64,000 nucleotides of DNA, taken from contig CP137329.1 in the NCBI GenBank assembly GCA_033182465.1, positions 248,001 to 312,000 on the forward strand, given 5' to 3'. The stretch comes from Sanghuangporus weigelae (lineage: Eukaryota > Basidiomycota > Agaricomycetes > Hymenochaetales > Hymenochaetaceae). The notes under the pieces were generated by a model that saw only the letters and a program-made list of their open reading frames with translations, searched no databases and had not been told where the DNA came from. Position 1 is the stretch's first letter. Each line of letters starts with the position of its first letter. Of this stretch, positions 40,745 to 51,490 are shown in pieces. The translations under genes were made by a program, and so were the position numbers.

Positions 40745-43700
40745 TCAAAATAACGATGGAGGAAGAGGTGATAGTCTTGGCGTAGGCGGCATCTGTACTT
40801 GGCCACCTTCTTCTCCGGCGGCAGAAGACCCAGACCCAGGGAGCTGCTCCGTGTCTCGAGTGAGCGGCAGCGCAAACTCGAGCTGCCGAGGACTGCCGTG
40901 TGGGGTCTGTTCGGCATAGTCATTCTCGCCTTGTTCCCCTCTCGGTGGTGAGCCTCGTCCTCTATCATGTCCACCCCCTCGGCCGCCTGCTCCCGCTCTT
41001 AAAGACCCTGGTTCTCCGGTGCTTTCAACACCCGAGCCCCAAATGTTGCCACTGCTGCCGATGTCGTGAACATGATGATCATAAGCACTCCCAGCAATAT
41101 TAAAATCATCCGACACGTCCAACCCTAATCCCCCAATCAACGCCAAGCTCCCATCTAGCTCTCCACCCTCGTCCTCTGACTCGAACGCAAATGCGTCACC
41201 AAATCCACCTGAGAGTGGCGTGTTGCTGAATAGCGACGGCGGAGTCGACAAGGTGCTACTACTCGGTGCATCCGAGATGTCCGAGAGGGCAGGGGTGATC
41301 ATACCTCTTTGCATAGACTCAAAGTCCACGGTCCCCGATAACGGAGGCCATCGAGGTAAAGGTGCGTCGTTGAAGTGGTTTTGTGGGAGATCATGGAGAA
41401 GCGGAGGCGGGGAGCTGTACAGCGACTCGTTGAGGATAGAGGGTGACGTACGCATTGGAGGAGTCGCATGAGGTTGCTCATACTGAAAGTTCTCGGAAAA
41501 CAGTTGTCCAAGTTGATGAGGAGAGGGGAGACCACTTTCGGACCAGGATGGCGATGCAGAATATCCAGAAGAGAAACTGTCTCCTTCGATTAAAGGTGGT
41601 GGAGGTAGCAAGAAAGGAGCACCATAGCCCCTGGGGGGTGTCGCTGCTTGTGTAATCATATGCGCACCAAAAGCACCCGGATAGAATAGAGATCCATCTT
41701 GCGCCTGGAATGGAAGAGGAAAAGCGCTCATGAAGGCGGCATGAGTATAGGTAGTGTCCGAATCAAAGCCAGTAAGGAACTGTGCTTGCAGATGCTGCTC
41801 AATCCCATTATTTGCACCCATCAGAAGCGACCGATATTGCTGTTGCATATCGGACTGCGGATACAACTGTGGATATGTAGCAGAAGATGGTGGTGTTGAG
41901 AAACCAACAGGTGGAGTCGAGAACCCGCTGGGAGGTGCCGAAAATCCTGAGGGCGGTGCCGAATATGCATGAGAGGGCGTCGTAATTGCGTGCATAGGAG
42001 TGCCAAACGCGGGGGGAGAAGTCGAGTAACCGTCTGGGGCTGGTAAACTCGCATGCACATTCATCGTGTCCATCCCATTTCCCACTATATGATTGGGAGT
42101 CATGTAACCGCGATTATTTTGAGGCAAAGCATACTCATTTGAGGGCGTCGCGTGTCCGTATGCGTATGCGTATGCGTCATGCCTCACATATGCATGCGCA
42201 GGCGCAGGCGTCCCGAATGAACTATGCAGCAGCATCGCGTTTTGGTTCGGCGTCGAGAAGACGGGAGACGAGTCAGATCTTATGGTCATACCTGACATTG
42301 AATCTCGATCGTCTAAAATGAGATCAAGACCTGTTGGTTCAGTTTGTGCTCGACGAAAAATAGCAGGGGCATGGTGATGGCGGTGTAAAGTAGAGAAGAT
42401 ATCACTATCGGAGATGGAATGGTCATTCATGAGGAATCGCCTTGGATCAAAATCGCTCGGAAGATCGCTCCTGCTACTCCTACGTGATCGCGAAGACGAA
42501 GACGAAGACGTAATTGAGACAGTACGACCTTGAGAGCTTGAGGTAGATCGTCCCACCGAGCGTGGAGTGGTGAGTCGGCGAGTGACGCCCCCGTGGATGG
42601 GTATCATCGTGCCAGGCGACGGTAGCGAGTCTACCTGAAGATCTGCCAGCGCAGACAACTTCGGAGACTTGCGTACCCGTCCTTCCTGGTCGTTTCTCCC
42701 TTCCTCTCGTTTGTCTTCTTTCTTGTCGACTAGTCTGCGTTCCGGACTAGGCGGTGTTCTTCTCTTGTTCCGCTGTGCCAACTTGCATTTAAGATCAAGA
42801 TCCCACAGTTTCTTCGCAATGACTCGACTGGAAGGTCGGAGCCGGCAGTCTAAATGCCAGCAGTCACAGCAAATGTCCCAAAGTAAGTCGTCCAACCCGG
42901 AACTCAGTCCTGGACGAGGTGGCACTTTGCCTTTGTGCAGTTCAATAATGACCTGTGGGTCCTGCTTTAAATGCTGAAATGGCGCGGCGTTCGTAAAGAG
43001 TTCCTAAGGCGAGTCATCAGCATCACTGATCTAGTGATGGTCCCTGGAAATAGAAGTGGGCGGAACAGTCTTACAAGAATTGTCATCCCAAACGCCCAGA
43101 CGTCGCTCTCGAGAGTCGCTCCGGGCTGTAAGATCAACTCTGGCGCGGACCATCGGACACTGCCAAATTGATTTCCGGTATGCGTCATAGTCACAGTACT
43201 GGAGACCTCGTCTATGAGCTTGCTCAAACCGAAGTCTGCAATCTTAGGCTCGTAGTTTATGTCGATCATGATATTGTCCTGCCAAATGATATAGCGTAAA
43301 TGTTCCATTCAGTAAAGCGTAACTTGAAAGACTCTTACGCCTTTGAGATCTCCATGTACGACATCATGTCTATGCAGATAGCAGAGGCCATCCGCAACGC
43401 CAGTGAGCTAACGATCAGAAGTCAGACAGGGTGAGGCGGGCATTATCCATATTTGATCGGAGTACTCACAACGCGAATGCGCTCCGAAATGCTCCGCCTC
43501 TCTAAGTACTTCCGGGCAGTACCATTGGGCATCCAAGGCGAGACAAGGCTAGCCAGTTGACTCCCAGGTCCAGGACTGAAGCCATACGTGAAGCCGTACA
43601 ATGGGAGGACGTTACGATGGTGCAAAGATGACCACGCCCGAATCTCCCTAATGAGTCGCTGCAGACGATAAGGCAGGTTAAAATTAATACCAGAAATGGT

Positions 43701-44180
43701 CGTCTAAGAGAGAGAAGCTTCATGTCGCGGTCCCGAGCAGACCGCCTCTGAGTCTACAACACAAATTTTCACCTCTACACACTTCACTGAGTCCCTCCGA
43801 CTCATGCATGGGCAAAGTTTTCAGCCTTCAGAAGCATCTGTGCCACATAAAGCCCATGTGATACTAGAAGATCCACTCTCTCCTCTCTTGTACTTCTTGC
43901 TTGGACATATGAAGCGAATATGCAAGTCACCCACCTTCCTCAAGCGCATCTCGCTCGTATTGGAACAGAACTCTCTGATGACCTTCAAAGCGACATTTTC
44001 TCCTTCATCCTCCACTCCCCTTCTTCTGAACTTGAGCGGGAATAAACGGGCTTCCCATACATCCGCGAATCCGCCTACGGATGCAGGGTGACGGCCGACC
44101 CGAATGACTCGTCCAGTAAGATTTAGTTTGTCGTACAGCTTGCATAGTTCGTCGAAATTGTCATGGCTGGAGGCCTGCAT
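40745..44180 (-). CDS. Protein kinase with long disordered C-terminal tail, 5 exons
   Basis: Ser/Thr or TKL-like kinase. Exons (descending): 44180-43935, 43658-43470, 43407-43339, 43278-43075, 43003-40745. All are GT-AG and phase 0, giving about 988 residues. Kinase landmarks: glycine-rich VGGFADVWEA, VALKVIRE (Lys), HRNVLPLYGF, the catalytic loop VVHGDLKG|DNIMI across an intron, ADFGLSK (Asp about 183), the APE equivalent WSAPEL, and DVWAFGMTIL. The set is typical of the tyrosine-kinase-like family expanded in mushrooms. The remaining 670 residues are Ser/Pro/Gly-rich with short repeats (SAPPSGFSAPPSGFSTPP) and look disordered. The first intron is long (276 nt). The start at 44180 was preferred over an upstream in-frame ATG at 44318 because it fits the family N-terminus. 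Confidence 0.85.
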
Positions 44181-45091
44181 TGTATTAACGAGAGAATGTC
44201 TAGCAGGCCATTGTGGAAAGATTTGCGGGGAGAAGAAAAATGTATGCGGATGCGGGGCAAGGGAAAGAAGAGGTGGGAGAAGCACAGCTTCAAAACCAGT
44301 CATGAATTTGACCCTCAATGCGGCACGTGAGATACACTACGTCACGCGAGCGCGACGCGCTGACGTGTTTTACGTTGTAGCGGAGTCTGAACGCTTCGTT
44401 CGATGCGTTCAAATTGGTCTTGATCAGTCTGCAAAAACAGATTATTCGATAATGAATAGTAAAGTAACAAAATAGTGAGACCCGAGACTAACTGGCAACT
44501 ATGTCAACTGGATGTTAGAGCTATCGCAATCAATTAGAAAGGGAATGTACAGCGATTAAGATGCTTTTCCACCGGATAATTGAAGGAGTGACTAGGTAGA
44601 TGTTGGGAGATGGAGATACTAAGACCTCAGCTCCTTATAAACTGTACAGTGTACCTACTACTGTAACTACTATTAAGGTACGTGGCGAAACCACGCGCCA
44701 TTACTATAAGTGGCCATATTACATAAGTAATAGAAATGTCTATCCCGATGTGGGAATCCGCTAAGCAAACCGCTTATGTAATAAACTACCAGTTATGAAA
44801 GGAAAGTTATCTTATCTATATACACTTTGCACACCAGTGGTTTGTCTTGATAGCTCCCTCAGGTTTGCAATGCACATACAACTAAGCGCAAATTTACGAT
44901 AGACAGCGGCCGTCTCAAAGACATAAAGAGCATACATTGCCACAAAGGAGTCTTCATTCCTCGCATACAGAAAACAATCAGCCGAGGAAGGCATCCCACA
45001 TTCGACAATCGCGTCCCTCTAACAATAGAAGGAGGGAGTATCATAATCCACGCTGGGGCGCGCAGAGCTAGACCTAGATTTCCAGCTCCGC
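44181..45091. other. Divergent intergenic region
   Basis: Lies between the minus-strand kinase gene and a plus-strand hypothetical gene, so it should contain both promoters. Short palindromic stretches occur near 44660-44790 (CCGCTAAGCAAACCGCTTA). No gene recognised. Confidence 0.35.
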
Positions 45092-45709
45092 ATGGAGCGA
45101 AGCTCCAAGCCACGACGCAACCGAAAGTCCAAACCTCCTTATTCCTCTTGCCCTTTGGACCCTCCGCCCCCACATCCTGCGCCTACGAAGGAGACGATAT
45201 CAATCCCGACAGACGAGGCTACACAGCTGCGCAGACACGCGGAGACCTGGCACGAGAGGACGACGGACATTACCGGGAAGCGGATCGAGGCACTCGAGGA
45301 GGTTCTTGGGATATCCAAGACTCGCGGTGGGAAGACGAAGTCCAGGACGAAGAAAACTGGAAATCCGGACCAACAAAGGCGAGATGAGCGACAGTTGACA
45401 TGCTGGAAAGCGGCGCAGAGCGTTCTGGGTGAGCTCGAGCCCGACGAGAGCCTTGCCGATGCACTAGAGATGCTCTACCTCGGCCCACTAATCAACCAAA
45501 TCCGACAATTAGATACATTCAACGGAACGCAGACGCGCCTTGCGCAGCTCCGTGAGAAGTGTCAGAAGAAGCGGTATGAGCTGAAGAGAGTCGAGATGGA
45601 GATTCAGGAAATAGAAAACGCGCTTGAGCAGAAAGACGAAGAAATGAGGGGAAGATTTTGGAGATGCCTAAGATATTACAGAGCGCACTTCAGTAAATTT
45701 GATGATTGA
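45092..45709 (+). CDS. Hypothetical coiled-coil protein (205 aa)
   Basis: Not recognised. A single uninterrupted ATG frame: a basic, Pro-rich N-terminus (RRNRKSKPPYSS, PPPPHPAPTKE), a middle with KTKSRTKKTG that could be a nuclear signal, and a C-terminal coiled coil (about 145-190; TRLAQLREKCQKKRYELKRV, EIQEIENALEQKDEE). No catalytic motif. Composition and the heptad pattern argue for a real protein. It might be an adapter or DNA-associated protein, but nothing shows this. Confidence 0.5.
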   Translation: MERSSKPRRNRKSKPPYSSCPLDPPPPHPAPTKETISIPTDEATQLRRHAETWHERTTDITGKRIEALEEVLGISKTRGGKTKSRTKKTGNPDQQRRDERQLTCWKAAQSVLGELEPDESLADALEMLYLGPLINQIRQLDTFNGTQTRLAQLREKCQKKRYELKRVEMEIQEIENALEQKDEEMRGRFWRCLRYYRAHFSKFDD

Positions 45710-45789
45710 TTATGTATAGCGCAATGTAGTAGTCGATTTCTTATGAATTTCGTTTTCTTTGGTGCAACAAACCCTAATAGGTCGCGAGG

Positions 45790-46853
45790 TATCCACCGAC
45801 GACGCGCATAGGCCTCTCCCTTTCTTCCAAATGTGCCGTATGACTACTATTCTCGAAGATGATCCAGGAGTCAATAGTCGAAATGTTGTCGAAAAACGGC
45901 TTCATATCTCCGGGTAGAACTTCGTCATTAGCACCGGACGGGGATAGCGTCGGGACAGCGATGGACGGGATGGATCGAGGGAGTAATAGTCCAGCTACTC
46001 AGTGAATCTGTAGTTTTGAGTTCAGATGGACCGTTCCTGAGAGGAGAAAAAGAAACACATTAGCATACATTATACGCAGATAACACTAAGAAAAGAACTC
46101 ACACGGTATCATTTACCGTCGGATCCTCCTGTTAAGCCGCAAGTGACTGAAGCATCTCGTCCGGGAACGGACAGAGTCTACACAAATACCTCCTATAAAA
46201 CACCCACAGTGCATCCCGACACTCTTGCGAATCCGTCGTCCCCGCCTCCAAGTTCGTCCTTATAGTGTCCTGAACATCTTCCGGAAACTGCTTGACGAGC
46301 TTCGCGATGCTATCATCGAAAAATGCCATAGAAGTAGGGGCTGGATTCAAAACGGGTTTGCGCAAGCCGGAGAGGACGGACTGGTCGAGACGAACTGCGC
46401 TGTGAGTCTTCTGCCCCAGCTCTGGCCCAACAGATCGTATTGCCCATCAAGCCAAGTCCGGCAAGGAGGTTCGCAAGCTCATCCATGAACAGCTCAGACG
46501 TCCAGAACGACACAGATTTATCTCTTAGATGCGTAGAACTCCCACATCCGATCTGGTTATAGAATATAATCGCGTCAGTGCGAGAAGACGCGAAGTCTGC
46601 AAGTCGAGGAGGTAATAATGCGCCGAGCCATGTCCACCGAGAAGTATAACAAGCGGAGTGCCGGAATCCAACGACCGACGACTTTGTAATACGTCTCGAA
46701 CGTCTCGCCGTTGTAAGTAAAGGGAAGCTTGCCTTTCGTTGTCGGGAGGCCAGATTGTCGCGACGCCACTTCTGATGTGCCAGCGTTAGGAAGCGCCCAT
46801 GAGCCTGCAAGAAGGCAGATTAGCAAGAGAAATAAGCATATGCATTTACCCAT
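45790..46853 (-). pseudogene. Broken secreted paralogue of proline iminopeptidase
   Basis: A decayed relative of the intact gene at 47839-48905. The ATG at 46853 starts a convincing signal peptide (CICLFLLLICLLAGSWA), absent from the intact paralogue. It is followed by LPTTKGKLPFTYNGETFETYYKVVG, nearly the same as the paralogue (quoted in part). The frame then shifts: DAIIFYNQIGCGSS...LFMDELANLLAGLG is in another frame, and SIAKLVKQFPEDVQDTI in a third (46132-46365). The final exon equivalent (about 45790-46010) is recognisable as ERERPMRVV-like sequence. The nucleophile motif GHSWGG appears as GQSWGR. At least two frame changes make it non-functional. It is a host gene duplicate that has decayed. 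Confidence 0.75.
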
Positions 46854-47838
46854 TATCGCAGGATGATCAGTGGGCAAAGATAGAATTGGCGTTGATAGTC
46901 AAGAAAACCAGTCGCGCAAGTGATAAACAATGAAGACAGTACGGACAGGCGAATCCCCACTGTATGTCCTGATTATATACGCAGCGATGAAACGATCTGA
47001 ACGCAGCATATGGATTGCATCGATAACGTGTTTAGAAAGAAAGCGCAAGTTCATCCGAGCATCGCGGACAAATCAAGCCAGTACGCGGAGAGAATCCGCC
47101 GTCAGGTCGAACGAGAACTCGACCCATAGTGGTTGCAAAAGGTGTTTGTTTGAGAAGCCGATCACCGATCTTCACGAAAGGCACAAGAAGACATAATCGC
47201 GTATTGTACCATTGTACGTCCTCGTCTCATTATGCGTCGCTTCGCAGCGCCGCGAGTTTTTCCATCATCGTGATCTCGTCATCATTCTGCGGGACGCAGC
47301 TTTCGAAGATCCTGAGCCGGTGGAATGTTTCGCAAAACGATAAAAGGTACCTGTAGCATGCAATCCTTGTCTTTAGCGCCAAGAAAGTCAGATAGGACAA
47401 AGGTGAGGGACAAAAGGAGTCGCTAAACAGCGCTTAGTCCTACGAGATGCCAGATTCGCACCTCAGGCAATTGTTCGGAGAACGGAGAGTAAAGTCAGTC
47501 CCAAGCGATGGATTCGGGACCCGAGTCACGCAGGTATCAACCGAGACGTTCTGAAGAACACGTATTGCAGCACGAGCAGGTACAGTCGCGTAAGGTGAGT
47601 GAGAGCTCCAGCCTCGGATTTCGAACTGCGTAATGTGAGTTGACACCAAGAATTCTTCCCGGTGTAGAAGCAGAAAGAATTAAACCTTGTTTCGTACAGG
47701 ATTTAGTGCACGATGGAAGTTCCATAGACAGCTGCCACTTGCACCAACATAATATTCACCTAAAATCATCAATACGTCAGCTCACCAAACACGCACACTC
47801 ACAATACGAACCATCTACCCTACCCTCTCTCCCTCCCC
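46854..47838. other. Intergenic between pseudogene and iminopeptidase gene
   Basis: No gene recognised. Short frames (46930-47196, 47640-48029) have no family resemblance. The left part should be the former promoter of the pseudogene, the right part the 3' UTR of the intact gene. Confidence 0.35.
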
Positions 47839-48905
47839 TCAATTACCCCCAAGAAACGCCCGTACGACTCTCATATATCTCTCCCTCTCCTCCAAAAGTG
47901 CCATATGGCTGCTCTCCGCAAACACCGCCCATTTCACATTTGCCTTCACAATCCCGTCAAAAAACGGTTGGATACACTCTTCCTGCACCTCGTCGTGTGC
48001 ACCTGAGAGGAGGAGCGTCGGGACGCTGATGTCTGGAATGGAGGGGATGATAGACCATGTCCGCAGGGAGCCCGTTATGTGGAACTCCGACGGTCCGTTC
48101 CTGTCAGTTAAAAAACAAAGGTAGACGTAAGAGTGTGAGAATAGAAAAGCGATGGTCGTAATCGTATGCATACGCACATGGTGTGATAAACAGTCGGATC
48201 CTCCCCAATACACTCAAAGCTCCTCACCAAATCCCGCGGGAACGGTTTCACTCGACACAAATGACGCTCATAAAACACGCCCACAGCCTCTTCATATTCC
48301 TTCGAGTCCGTCGTCCCGTCCTCTTCGTGCCTCCTCAGTGTTTCCTGCACGTCTACCGGCAGCCCCTTAACGAGCTTCGCGCACCCCTGCTCGAACAGCC
48401 TCATACTCGCCGGAGCTGAGCTTAAGATCAACTTCCGCAACCCAGCGAGGATCTGCTTGTTATGGAAGGTAGAAGCGAACTGCGCAGCGAGCATCCCGCC
48501 CCAGCTGTGTCCTAACAAATCATACTTCTTGCTCACGCCCAAGCCAGCGAGCAAGTTCGCCAGTTCCTCCATGAATAGTTCTGGCGTCCAGAATGCCGGG
48601 GGTTTGGAATCCCGTGGGTGAGAAGAGTTGCCTGTGCCGAGCTGGTCGTAGAATATCACTGCATTCGTTCCCGTCTCAGACGAGGAAGAGGAAGGGGAAG
48701 GAGACACGAGATCAGAGAGCGCGAGGAGGTAATAATGCGCCGAACCGGGTCCGCCGTGTAGAGTCACCAGCGGGACACCAGCAGTAGAATCCAAGTTCCC
48801 AACGACTTTGTAATACGTCTCGTACGTCTCGCCTCGGTACGTGAACGGTAACTTCCCCTCCTTCGTTGGTAGGTTGTCTCTCGAGGACGCATCAGAGGAC
48901 GACAT
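47839..48905 (-). CDS. pip: Proline iminopeptidase (alpha/beta hydrolase), two exons
   Basis: Serine peptidase of the S33 family that removes N-terminal proline from peptides. Exons 48905-48178 and 48100-47839. The 77-nt intron starts GTGCGT, ends ACAG and keeps the frame across HTM|NGPSEF, giving 329 residues, the normal size. Alpha/beta-hydrolase landmarks: oxyanion-hole HGGPGSAH (about 50-57), DQLGTGNSS (about 87-95), nucleophile elbow GHSWGG (Ser 134), acid SGAHDEV and catalytic His in ESSHMALLEERE. No signal peptide, so cytoplasmic, unlike the decayed neighbour. The pair arose by duplication. Epoxide-hydrolase-like members share this fold, but HGGPGS and GHSWGG point to proline iminopeptidase. 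Confidence 0.92.
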
Positions 48906-50042
48906 AGTCTGCTGCGATGCTAGGTAAAGGAGACGGCTTGAATTGAAGGGATCAAGAGACGCAAATGCAAAGGTCTTGCTGCCAGTGATACTATATGTAT
49001 ACGTGGACGCACATGGACACGGTCACTTCGGTGTCATATGCGCAGCAGTAAAGATAGATGCTCCATATCTGAACAGTCTTCCATAAATAAGATAACAAGA
49101 TGTCCAAGTCCAGCAATGCCTTAGTGAGATGATCATCGAGTTCGAGTCGAAGTATAAGTCAATCCCAGACCCAGAGGTCCAAGTCCGTGAAAAAGAAAAG
49201 AAACCTTTTCTTATGTAATATTTGTAAACAAAAAACATTTTGTATGCAAAGGTAAGACAGAACAGAACACATTAACTTGTCAGAAACGATCAACAAAAAC
49301 AAAAGTGTTAAAGAAACAAATCCAAGACCGAGTCCATCAGGGAAAAAGAAATAAAAAACGACAGCTCATTTCTCACAGATGTGAAAAAGAGCACGACGAC
49401 AGCCCAGTCCATCTCCTACAACAACCAGCCCATACGAAATAAATACGGAGTTAGTAGAAACAAATTGTGAGCAAGCATTGCGAGACATGTGAAGACGAAT
49501 GGGAATAAGTAAATGGCGTAATGTGTGAGAAGGTCAAAGAAATTCAACGCTGATAATGGTAAACGGTCGAAAGGCGGAGGGTGACGGTAGGTAGGTAGTT
49601 GCAGATAGTAGTCAAAGAGAACCTGGGTGTAGGAAGGACGTGAGAACGTGCATCGAGCAGCCTGCGACGTGAGAAGTGGACGTGAGACGTCAGGGCATGG
49701 GTCGTATAGATCCAACATGGGAAGGTAACGTTAACTTAGACCGTGCGATGGGAATAAAGGACGTTATGCAGTAATGCATGTGGCGCTAGCCTGGCGTGCT
49801 TTCGGGGTAGGAATGCCGAGCGGAAGGTGTATGTACGAACGGATGAATGAGAATTGACCTACTCCAGTCTGGGTGCAGATGGAGATGCGAAGATGTAGCG
49901 AAGTTTTACCAAGGGGAAGTTGAGGGAAGGCGGACCGAGAACGAACACGTATGCAAGGGAATCGGAAATATAGAAACCGAATCGAGGAATAAATAGATGC
50001 ATCGGGAAAAATGGAAAAGACACAGTTTCTCAAGAGACTTCC
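48906..50042. other. Intergenic region, nothing recognised
   Basis: Contains the promoter side of the iminopeptidase gene and the 3' side of the small membrane-protein gene. A 100-codon frame at 49416-49718 (-) is hydrophobic and without family resemblance; it is judged a chance frame. Confidence 0.35.
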
Positions 50043-50979
50043 TCACACCTCCACGACCAGTCTCGACCTGGATGTAGGCTGACCAGGCAGACCAGGCGGT
50101 CGTCGTACCGGTGGCGGTCTATTCGTCCGTCTTTGATTTTGCTGTATTCATCACCGAATCAATGAAAATCCAAACCCGGGATAGATGACCAGATAACCGG
50201 CATTTGAAGTCGGAAAAAAGGAAAGAAGTTTGGGGGAAGAAGCATGCATGACAAATCAGTCAGATGTAAGTAATAGCAGATACGACGAGGTGCCACGTAC
50301 GTGTCGGGACATTATGAGCTTCGCCATAGATAGAGGCTTTGTTTGGTCTGGGAAAGGCGATGCTAATGATGATACAAAATTTCAATGATGATGAATTTGT
50401 TGGCGACAATCAATAAAGATTGACATCGAACGAAGGGGAAAAAAACACAAATACAGTTCGTCAGACGCAACCGGAAGAACGCATGAGATGGAGGCACTTA
50501 CGCGGACGAAACAATATCCCAGGTCTGCGAGCCCCGGTCCAAGTCGACGCAGGCATGCGCACGAGCTCATGTCCACCAATGTACTCAACCATTCTTTCAG
50601 CGTCCTTTCCCCTTTCCTTGTCCCGCATGCCTTGTTTCAGGTCACCGCCAGACAGGCCGTATCGAATCGCTTGCAGAAGGTCGTTCGACGGTGTCGACGG
50701 ACCGAAGCGGACGAAGGGTGATGGCATCCCACTCCCCGTCACACCTCCAGTAAGTTGGAGCTGCAATAGATGCGCCGCAGGAGCCGCAACGGCTCTACTA
50801 AGTTGCCACGAGCGATGATGCGTCTTCTCTGCCGGCGAGTTCGCCTCACTCCTTGACGCCGAGTCCTCTTGAGCCTGGTTCGCCGAGAACGCAGCGGCGC
50901 CCACTCGCGCGAGTGCGAAGATGACGGTGAGGAACGAGAGCAGAGAGAGGATGGTGTTGAGACTGGGTATAACGCCCAT
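50043..50979 (-). CDS. Small single-pass membrane protein, 3 exons, hypothetical
   Basis: Not recognised. Model: exons 50979-50502, 50347-50301, 50141-50043. The introns are GTAAGT...CCAG and GTACGT...ACAG (154 and 159 nt). The phases fit (1, then 0) and give 207 residues. Residues about 6-30 form one membrane or signal-anchor helix (LNTILSLLSFLTVIFALARVGAAAF). The middle has SPFVRFGPSTPSNDLLQAIR. The C-terminus is Arg/Pro-rich (RRTNRPPPVRRPPGLPG). The coherent splice phases and coding-like composition support it, but no homologue could be named. An in-frame ATG ten codons upstream (51009) is an alternative start. Confidence 0.5.
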
Positions 50980-51118
50980 CGTGTGCGCAAACGTATGTGT
51001 ATGCGTCAAATAGTGTCAGTGAGTCCAATTCGAGGCAGGGTCGGAGCGCGTTGAATGACGGTGCGACCAGATGGGGTCTGTGTATCGGCTCGCCACACGC
51101 TAGTTAGCCTAAGCCCTA

Positions 51119-51265
51119 TTACCAGTGTCCCTCGTCGTCACCGGTGTCGTCAATGAAGACGAGCTGAGAGGCGGGGATGCGATATCTTGATGACGAGAAG
51201 GAGGATTGGGACTGGGAGACGGTATCGCTATCGTGGAAAGTAGAAGAGGCGACGGCGACGGTCAT
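51119..51265 (-). CDS. Short ORF (48 aa), possible exon or small protein
   Basis: An ATG-to-TAA frame with coding-like composition (Ser-rich, then SRYRIPASQLVFIDDTGDDE). It lies upstream of the membrane-protein gene on the same strand. A GTAATA donor-like site is near its end, but no acceptor gives an open continuation. It may be a first exon, an upstream ORF or chance. Confidence 0.25.
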   Translation of the reverse strand: MTVAVASSTFHDSDTVSQSQSSFSSSRYRIPASQLVFIDDTGDDEGHW

Positions 51266-51490
51266 ATTATTCCCGTGCTACCGATGTAACCCCGCTTACC
51301 ATTTATAGATAACCTACTCCTTTTTGGGTGCACTATTAGGTTTACTCAGTACAAATAATACTATATAATAAATATTAATGTCGCAATTGAATTGAAAATC
51401 ATGATCATCAGGATTTTCATGAGTCTTGCACTAGTACTGCCATCCATCACAGACATAGACAACTGTTCATTAAAATATCAAGTCAAGCAA

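Noticed and set aside
49416-49718. 100-codon hydrophobic minus-strand frame
   Set aside because: Composition fits a chance frame in pyrimidine-rich DNA; no promoter, intron or family support.
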